A stretch of DNA of 64,000 nucleotides from Siphonodentalium dalli. Lineage: Eukaryota > Mollusca > Scaphopoda > Gadilida > Siphonodentaliidae. The stretch covers positions 50,543,762-50,607,761 of the forward strand of contig CP136061.1 in NCBI GenBank assembly GCA_032622095.1, read 5' to 3'. Position numbers and translations under genes: made by a program. The notes under the pieces were generated by a model. The model saw only the letters and a program-made list of their open reading frames with translations. It had not been told where the DNA came from and made no database searches. This document shows positions 62,301-64,000 of the stretch, one piece after another (positions within the stretch are counted from its first letter, which is position 1; each line of letters opens with the position of its first letter).

Positions 62301-63722
62301 AGAAAAAATGGTAAAAAAAGATTTTTTTTAGGCCAATGCATTCTCTTATATATGCGAGGCGACCTATGGTCGACTCGCATATATAAGAGAATGCATTGGC
62401 ACAGGGCATAACTGTAACTATCACAATGTGGTCAAGGAGCCGGTTCCAATGATATCCATATTTGTATGGTTCTATTGAGACAGACCGAAGATATTTTAGG
62501 CTGTTGAAGCTTTATTTGGCCGGTTTTGGCCGGTTTGTTGGGTAAAGGGTTAACATATTTCTGTGTGAAGATTATAGTGACATAGAACATTAAGTAGATG
62601 ACTGTATTGAATAAAATGATTAGCTAATCATCATCATAACTCACTGCAAATGATGTTTCAAACAAGTACCAAAGAACCATAGAACTATTACTTATTCTTA
62701 TGCACTCTGATTTGTCCATGTCATGAATACTAATTACCTTTCTTGGACTCATAAATGTATGTCATGGAAGTATATAGCATGAATCACTTTGGAAAATGAC
62801 ACTTTTTTCATGCAAAGGATATGTTTTGTGCAATGGATAAATAAATTATGTACCGGTAGCTAATGCTCTCACTTAAAGTGTTCATCTGCTCCGGAGATAT
62901 TTCATCTAGATTGTCACTCAAATATTTACTTCATAAGATTTAATATATAACGATTGGATTAGTTTACTGGGTTGTAGTTGCCTAGCAACCATTGCTAAAG
63001 AGAGCATGCATGTCTGTATGATGAAAACCAAATAACTCTCGACTCCATGGTAGTACTCACAGCTTTAAGTATTTCCGCCTGGCGTTTAGTGATTTACATT
63101 GTGTTATGACCAGTGAAGATTTGTAATAAAAGGTGGGTATCTAGCAACTGTCGGATTACCCCCTGCTATCCCTAGTAACTCTATATCCCCAATATACAAT
63201 ATACACTACATAATGTTATATGTCCTGTAGACTAACTCGTGCAGTTTGGCCCCCGAAACGTCACTGAGAAGGCCTCAAAATGTCACTGATAAGAGTAAGA
63301 AAATACATTTTCTTGTTCGGTTAGCTCCATAGAAATGGTTGTTATGGAAAACATGACATAAAATGATGTCATATGTCACAACTAAACCTCCAATATGTAA
63401 TTAACAACAACTACAGTTGAGATAGGGTCTTTATCTGAAAATGATCAGTGTGGTTTCATGCTTTCATCTAGTAATTTGAGCAATTCTGACACCAAGTGCC
63501 AGGACTACTATTGGACATAAACAGTTTAAGCAGCGACACTAGCTACATTTTCTATATTTAATTTGAGAGAATATTTCATTCCAGCAAAGTGATCTTGCCA
63601 AGTCCAGTATATTCACAGGAGAAGAGGAGTTGTTCGCCTTTGAGAGAACTATATCTCGATTGACTGAAATGCAAACACAGGAATACTGGAGTCGTGAAGG
63701 ACTCGCACCGTCAAAATCTTGA
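32186..63722 (+). CDS. AFG1L: AFG1L/LACE1 ortholog, mitochondrial AFG1-family AAA ATPase; eleven exons, first exon not found
   Basis: Eleven plus-strand exons with consistent phases: 32186-32364, 34072-34138, 35586-35687, 37706-37830, 45090-45189, 46413-46471, 49267-49349, 53159-53229, 56785-57026, 61578-61694 and 63585-63722. They encode 426 codons after a split first codon. Visible motifs are Walker A GKVGCGKT (residues 79-86 of the visible part), Walker B LLCFDEFQ (150-157), [53 protein letters not shown] and the family C-terminus [14 protein letters not shown]1 proteins act in mitochondria as P-loop ATPases in quality control of inner-membrane proteins. Human AFG1L has about 480 residues, so roughly 50-60 N-terminal residues including the targeting peptide are missing and should lie upstream of 32186. 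Confidence 0.95.
32586..32950 (+). repeat. Diverged tandem duplication, about 230-bp period
   Basis: CACATTCATTTAAAATTGGA and following sequence (ATGAAATCAATATA, GAGGAAAATTGCCTGCAT) at 32586 recur with changes at about 32815. It lies in the intron after AFG1L exon A. Confidence 0.7.
33418..33473 (+). repeat. CA microsatellite with C run
   Basis: (CA)n/(ACAC)n interrupted by a 10-base C run. Length is likely unreliable. Confidence 0.9.
34072..34138 (+). CDS. AFG1L: AFG1L exon B, first half of Walker A
   Basis: Acceptor ATTTTCAG, donor GTTG|GTGAGT. It encodes [20 protein letters not shown] and KV plus one base of the next Gly. It carries the [11 protein letters not shown] lead-in to the P-loop. 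The P-loop codon for Gly is split across the intron to exon C. Confidence 0.93.
34260..34474. mobile_element. Hairpin MITE family E, copy 2 (intact)
   Basis: TA|CAGTAATGCTCTAATTAA at left and TTAATTAGAGCATTACTG|TA at right, a complete inverted element with a TA target, consistent with the Tc1/mariner/pogo superfamily. Confidence 0.88.
34745..35165. repeat. Hairpin repeat family D, copy 2
   Basis: Same motifs as 15150-15860, with CTTCTGTTTAGTTTCTATAT CCCCTAA in the middle. It lies in the intron before AFG1L exon C. Confidence 0.75.
35243..35450 (+). repeat. 104-bp tandem duplication before AFG1L exon C
   Basis: Two nearly identical copies starting GTTGTATAAAAC and containing TTCAATGTCCCCAGATG, GACTTGTTCCCCTTG and TTCTTGCTATGAAAATAT. 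The spacing and high identity suggest a recent duplication. Confidence 0.9.
35586..35687 (+). CDS. AFG1L: AFG1L exon C, Walker A completion
   Basis: Acceptor TTTTTTTCAG, donor AAAA|GTATGT. It completes GKVGCGKT and continues [11 protein letters not shown], then [13 protein letters not shown], all signature blocks of AFG1 ATPases. A repeat element with GTCCGTCCGTCC blocks begins only about 12 bp into the following intron. Confidence 0.95.
35700..36312 (+). repeat. GTCC-rich dispersed repeat with tandem subunits
   Basis: Starts TATACCCCCACTTTCGAAGA, then (GTCC)n, then three related units with TATGAACCGATTTCA, GACTTAATAACTTTAAC and TTTTCGACTTATTTT. It ends near GGGGGTATGCTAGC. Layout parallels the elements at 1-1455 and 58047-59357. 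Confidence 0.75.
36549..36952 (+). mobile_element. Family A MITE, copy 5
   Basis: TTAA-flanked full copy in the AFG1L intron between exons C and D. It has a 14-bp T run between the hairpins. Confidence 0.9.
37200..37330. mobile_element. Small inverted-repeat element
   Basis: ACACCTGGTGACGTGTTTTG and CAAAACTCGTCACCAGGTGT form arms about 60 bp apart, with outer CTCTTTAAC and GGTAAAGAG. Likely a short MITE. Confidence 0.6.
37706..37830 (+). CDS. AFG1L: AFG1L exon D, Walker B
   Basis: Acceptor ATTTTGCAG, donor CCAG|GTACGT. With the split Arg codon from exon C it reads [12 protein letters not shown], then [13 protein letters not shown] and [21 protein letters not shown] is Walker B. A different frame across the same DNA is open from 37544 and should not be mistaken for the protein. 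Only this frame fits the incoming and outgoing phases and the family. Confidence 0.94.
37975..38205 (+). mobile_element. TTAA MITE family B, copy 2
   Basis: Contains CCCTGTGCCAATGCATTCTC, ACCTTGACCTTGTAAGCCAG and a terminal TCATGAAAGGG|TTAA. The left boundary is approximate. Confidence 0.7.
38270..39127 (+). repeat. Left arm of a large inverted structure
   Basis: About 0.85 kb, beginning TATCTTGCCCACTGAACTAT and ending AATCAC at 39127. It is the near-identical inverse of 43376-44224. Contains TACAAACAACATTATTTCTT and GGCAGAACATTCGAGGCACC. Confidence 0.92.
41128..41205 (+). repeat. tRNA-derived SINE-like head
   Basis: GTGGTTATGCCATCGGACTG resembles a box A region. ACCTGGGTTCGACCATCC, 30-35 nt later, resembles box B. 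It does not fold convincingly as a full tRNA. Confidence 0.4.
42870..42897 (+). repeat. 28-base G homopolymer
   Basis: Uninterrupted G run, in the core of the inverted structure. Potential quadruplex former and probable sequencing or assembly weak point. Confidence 0.95.
43077..43150 (+). repeat. TA-rich microsatellite
   Basis: (TA)n with GTATATGTATAT interruptions. It lies between the core and right arm. Confidence 0.9.
43376..44224 (-). repeat. Right arm of the large inverted structure
   Basis: Inverse copy of 38270-39127, from GTGATTACGAACAATCACAA to AGTTCAGTGGGCAAGATAC. The same terminal motif recurs inverted at about 43254 and 43330, and a 55-bp piece at 43286-43340 is the inverse of 44208-44265. 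The right end has therefore been rearranged. Confidence 0.9.
45090..45189 (+). CDS. AFG1L: AFG1L exon E, sensor region
   Basis: Acceptor AACATTACAG, donor GATG|GTAAGA. It encodes [20 protein letters not shown] followed by [22 protein letters not shown] is the sensor-1-like strand (residues 179-187 of the visible protein). The preceding intron (37831-45089) is the longest in the gene and holds the large inverted-arm structure. Confidence 0.95.
45245..45505. repeat. Hairpin repeat family D, copy 3 (compact double hairpin)
   Basis: Two consecutive palindromes, each pairing CCAGAGGGTGAATTTAGTG with CACTAAATTCACCCTCTGG around GCTAGCATCACC. Outer arms are GTGTGTCTGTCATTTACAGA and TGTAAATGACAGACACACT. 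It starts about 55 bp after the exon E donor. Confidence 0.85.
45545..45725 (+). mobile_element. TTAA MITE family B, copy 3 (decayed)
   Basis: Recognisable by ACCTTGACCTTGTAAGCTAG, the half-hairpin ATATATAAGAGAATGTACTG and GCTCCCGTCATGATGAG. Target sites are no longer clear. Confidence 0.6.
46413..46471 (+). CDS. AFG1L: AFG1L exon F
   Basis: Acceptor ATGTTTTCAG, donor CAAG|GTAAGT. Nineteen codons after a split Asp read [19 protein letters not shown], nearly identical to the family motif [16 protein letters not shown]. Too short to appear as an isolated ORF. Confidence 0.95.
46895..47588 (+). mobile_element. Harbinger-like element, about 0.7 kb
   Basis: The left end GGCCAAAAAAAAGTGTTTTG and the right end in reverse complement GGCCAAAACAAAAAAGTTTTG are inverted. 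Flanks are TTA and TTC. It has a central region shared with 16617-17060 and no coding capacity. Confidence 0.75.
47992..48382 (-). mobile_element. Family A MITE, copy 6, inverted
   Basis: TTAA-flanked reverse copy with both palindromes. It forms a cluster with a family C copy and family A copy 7. Confidence 0.9.
48447..48701 (+). mobile_element. TTAA MITE family C, intact copy
   Basis: 255 bp, TTAA-flanked. The left end CCCTTTCTTTACTAAATAC is inverted at right as ATTTAGTATAGAAAGTG. An internal inverted repeat carries AAATGTTTAGATAATAAGTT and AACTTATTATCTGAACATTT. Confidence 0.8.
48800..49200 (+). mobile_element. Family A MITE, copy 7
   Basis: TTAA-flanked full copy ending 66 bp before AFG1L exon G. 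Confidence 0.9.
49267..49349 (+). CDS. AFG1L: AFG1L exon G
   Basis: Acceptor TTTTTGCAG, donor TTTCCT|GTAAGT. It encodes [20 protein letters not shown] and TAGKTYF, then two bases of Leu. LDSGIDYR is a hallmark of AFG1 proteins. A hairpin-type repeat copy starts about 55 bp downstream of the donor. Confidence 0.95.
49405..49560. repeat. Hairpin repeat family D, copy 4
   Basis: Single hairpin with GCGTGTCTGTCATTTGCAGA and ATTCACCCTCTGGAGACCTC. It begins about 55 bp after the exon G donor. Confidence 0.8.
50000..53140. other. AFG1L intron, largely featureless
   Basis: Contains a low-complexity TGTAATTG-rich block at about 51290-51440, a 13-base G run near 52373 and a T run near 52880. No exon or element ends were recognised. 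Confidence 0.6.
53159..53229 (+). CDS. AFG1L: AFG1L exon H
   Basis: Acceptor CTATTTTTAG, donor ACTG|GTAAGA. The first base completes Leu, then 23 codons read [20 protein letters not shown] and QRT. This matches the variable helix between the YxL strand and the next conserved block in AFG1L. Sequence identity is moderate, but phase and position are exact. Confidence 0.88.
54030..55545. mobile_element. pogo-like element with TA target
   Basis: TA|CAGTGAAACCTCTACATACC at left. The right end in reverse complement, TA|CAGTAAAACCTCTCTAAACC, is the familiar pogo/Tigger-type terminus. The internal sequence includes acidic coding-like [15 protein letters not shown] (about 54535-54580), but no DDE domain was seen. 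Probably non-autonomous or decayed. Confidence 0.75.
55240..55530 (-). repeat. Five-copy tandem repeat within the pogo-like right end
   Basis: Units of 57 bp with CCGAACACCTCTCTAAACTG and GAAGGGCCGGTCCGAAGG, nearly identical. Each unit repeats the AACCTCTCTAAAC-like part of the terminus. Open frames on the minus strand are a consequence of the 57-bp (19-codon) period. Confidence 0.92.
56280..56526 (+). repeat. Dispersed repeat family L, copy 2
   Basis: Second copy of the repeat at 13803-14063, in the same orientation, about 85-90 percent alike by eye. It lies in the intron before AFG1L exon I. Confidence 0.8.
56785..57026 (+). CDS. AFG1L: AFG1L exon I
   Basis: The longest exon, 80 codons after a split Asp. 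Acceptor CTACTTCCAG, donor AATCAG|GTATGA. Key blocks are [35 protein letters not shown] and [16 protein letters not shown]. It ends in phase 0. The next AFG1-type exon is 4.55 kb downstream. Two other exon-like segments in compatible phase begin 395 bp downstream. Confidence 0.96.
57051..57193. mobile_element. Hairpin MITE family E, copy 3 (one arm deleted)
   Basis: CAGTAATGCCCTAAATAATC at left and TTATTTAGGGCATTACTG at right. The central hairpin has lost most of one arm. It starts 24 bp after the AFG1L exon I donor. Confidence 0.8.
57422..57533 (+). CDS. Unassigned coding-like exon in an AFG1L intron (alternative or nested), part 1
   Basis: Acceptor TTTTCTACAG and donor TTAG|GTATAT enclose 37 stop-free codons plus one base. 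The peptide is [20 protein letters not shown] followed by a charged helix-like [17 protein letters not shown]. It starts in phase 0, exactly what AFG1L exon I would supply. I do not recognise the protein family. It may be an alternative AFG1L C-terminus, exons of a nested gene, or a relic. Confidence 0.5.
57805..57971 (+). CDS. Unassigned coding-like terminal exon, part 2
   Basis: Acceptor TTTGTTTATAG. The first two bases complete Asp with the leftover base of the preceding candidate exon, then the frame stays open for 54 codons to TGA at 57969. The peptide includes [20 protein letters not shown] and ends [12 protein letters not shown]. Composition looks protein-like, not like repeat DNA. No family was recognised. 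An AATATA-like hexamer follows within about 25 bp, which is weak support for a 3' end. Confidence 0.5.
58047..59357 (+). repeat. Tandem-unit dispersed element, right copy in opposite orientation
   Basis: Same family as 1-1455, inverted. It begins TTAGCTCAACTTTACTTTG, then AGTTTGAGCTATTGCCATGG and a GTCCGTGTGTGTGTG tract, followed by about eight to ten units with GGGCTACAGGTCGTA, CATGAAATTTGTCATGG and GCAGCCATCTTGGAT. It ends near AAGTTGAGCTACAGTG. It lies in the AFG1L intron before exon J. Confidence 0.85.
59763..59977 (+). mobile_element. TTAA MITE family B, copy 4
   Basis: TTAA-bounded at 59763 and at 59974, with ACCTTGACCTTGTAAGCCAG and the right terminus TTTTGAAAGGG. It sits just left of the acceptor minisatellite. 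Confidence 0.7.
59987..61577 (+). repeat. Acceptor-side minisatellite: about 29 units of a 50-bp AFG1L intron-exon junction
   Basis: The 50-bp unit is GTCCGGGTTGTATGTT, which equals the first 16 nt of exon J, followed by 34 nt ending TCCTTTTGATTGTTTTAG, the intron 3' end. Units recur at about 50-bp spacing from roughly 60002 to 61528. The last unit runs without a break into exon J at 61578. Each unit carries a pyrimidine-rich stretch and AG|GTCC. Variants alternate TATG/TTTG, CGATA/TGATA and CCCTCATCC/CCTGCATCC. Some copies have AAG or altered contexts. The array is split at 60247-60412 by a small inserted element. Confidence 0.96.
60247..60412. mobile_element. 166-bp MITE inserted in the acceptor minisatellite
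   Basis: The left end AGGCAGGAAGCAAACT and the right end AATTTGCTCCCTG are inverted. The insert is flanked by GGTCC on both sides (60242-60246 and 60413-60417), consistent with a 5-bp target duplication inside a repeat unit. A related sequence with the same internal GATTAGCAAATAACCTCA block occurs at about 40690-41110. Confidence 0.7.
61578..61694 (+). CDS. AFG1L: AFG1L exon J, parent of the acceptor-side minisatellite
   Basis: Thirty-nine codons in phase 0, between ATTTTAG|GTCCGG and TTTTAT|GTGAGT. It reads [16 protein letters not shown] and ends [11 protein letters not shown], matching the VR..CSA..P...LF and LMDDLG blocks of AFG1L. Its first 16 nt (GTCCGGGTTGTATGTT) together with the intron end are repeated about 29 times directly upstream. 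This copy is real because it alone continues into CAGCAGAGAGAG and on to a donor. Confidence 0.95.
61745..62005. repeat. Hairpin repeat family D, copy 5
   Basis: Diverged first hairpin, then a clean second one (GAATGAGGTTCCCAGAGGGT to ACCCTCTGGGGACCTCATTC). It begins about 50 bp after the exon J donor. Confidence 0.8.
62164..62553 (+). mobile_element. Family A MITE, copy 8
   Basis: TTAA-flanked full copy in the last AFG1L intron. Confidence 0.9.
62554..63584. other. Last AFG1L intron, right part
   Basis: AT-rich sequence without recognisable exons or element ends. Confidence 0.6.
63585..63722 (+). CDS. AFG1L: AFG1L terminal exon K with stop codon
   Basis: Acceptor TTTCATTCCAG, then [35 protein letters not shown] and a short tail ending in TGA at 63720-63722. 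[19 protein letters not shown]..(Y)W is the characteristic AFG1 C-terminus. Confidence 0.96.
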   Translation, partial: QSDLAKSSIFTGEEELFAFERTISRLTEMQTQEYWSREGLAPSKS

Positions 63723-63864
63723 CATCGGTGAAATTTAGGGAAATCTTTTAAATATTTTACAACTGGTTTTAGAAATTTAATCATCTTTCATGATTAGTCT
63801 CATGAAAAGCATTGTGTGATACTTGATTGTTAGTCGGTTATTGTCGATAATGCAACTTCTGTTC

Positions 63865-63870
63865 ATTAAA
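63865..63870 (+). terminator. Candidate poly(A) signal ATTAAA of AFG1L
   Basis: ATTAAA lies about 145 nt after the AFG1L stop. It is the common variant hexamer, and no AATAAA was seen nearer the stop. Position is reasonable for a short 3' UTR, but no cleavage site can be shown. Confidence 0.4.
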
Positions 63871-64000
63871 ACCCTATAACGTCTTATTCGACACGTGTTT
63901 ATGTAAAACAGGTGTACTCAACAGAATCACTATCGCGAATCTCATTACCAGAATACAATTTGAGATGTCTCGACACCCACAATGTGTAAAAAATCTCAAT

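Overview
This is intron-rich, AT-rich nuclear DNA from a multicellular animal. It has GT-AG introns, no operons and dense non-autonomous DNA transposons. The satellite-bearing dispersed repeats and the non-LTR retrotransposons fit a marine invertebrate, perhaps a mollusc or another lophotrochozoan, but the species cannot be named from sequence alone.

Two conserved genes are arranged head to head. On the minus strand, positions 16536 down to 3175 carry the first five coding exons (about 179 codons) of an ARFGEF3/BIG3 (KIAA1244) ortholog, and the gene continues off the left edge. On the plus strand, positions 32186 to 63722 carry eleven consecutive exons (426 codons plus a split first codon) of an AFG1L/LACE1-type mitochondrial AAA ATPase. 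Walker A, Walker B, the sensor region and the true C-terminus are all present. Its first exon was not found. From memory both human orthologs lie on chromosome 6q, so the pairing could be an old linkage.

The most unusual structure is a mirrored pair of minisatellites, each grown out of a splice junction of one of these genes. In ARFGEF3, about 27 copies of a roughly 75-bp unit (57 nt of exon 3 end, the 5' splice site and 18 nt of intron) extend from the exon into the intron. In AFG1L, about 29 copies of a 50-bp unit (34 nt of intron end, the 3' splice site and the first 16 nt of the exon) lead directly into the exon. Each intron therefore carries a ladder of decoy splice sites. By reading frame, only the authentic junction gives an uninterrupted protein in the cases checked.

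The AFG1L intron holding the acceptor ladder also contains two further exon-like segments (57422-57533 and 57805-57971). They have canonical splice sites, matching phase, an open frame and a stop codon. They could be an alternative C-terminus or a nested gene.

Most other sequence is transposon-derived. There are three TTAA-flanked families (eight copies of a double-hairpin family, a related family, and a 255-bp family), a 1.3-kb piggyBac-like element carrying an exon-like ORF, and TTA-flanked Harbinger-like elements, one of them enclosing a hAT-like element. Others include a pogo-like element with an amplified subterminal repeat, TA-flanked hairpin elements, Jockey-like and CR1-like reverse transcriptase remnants, and a 6-kb structure with inverted arms of about 0.85 kb. 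Several are nested inside one another.
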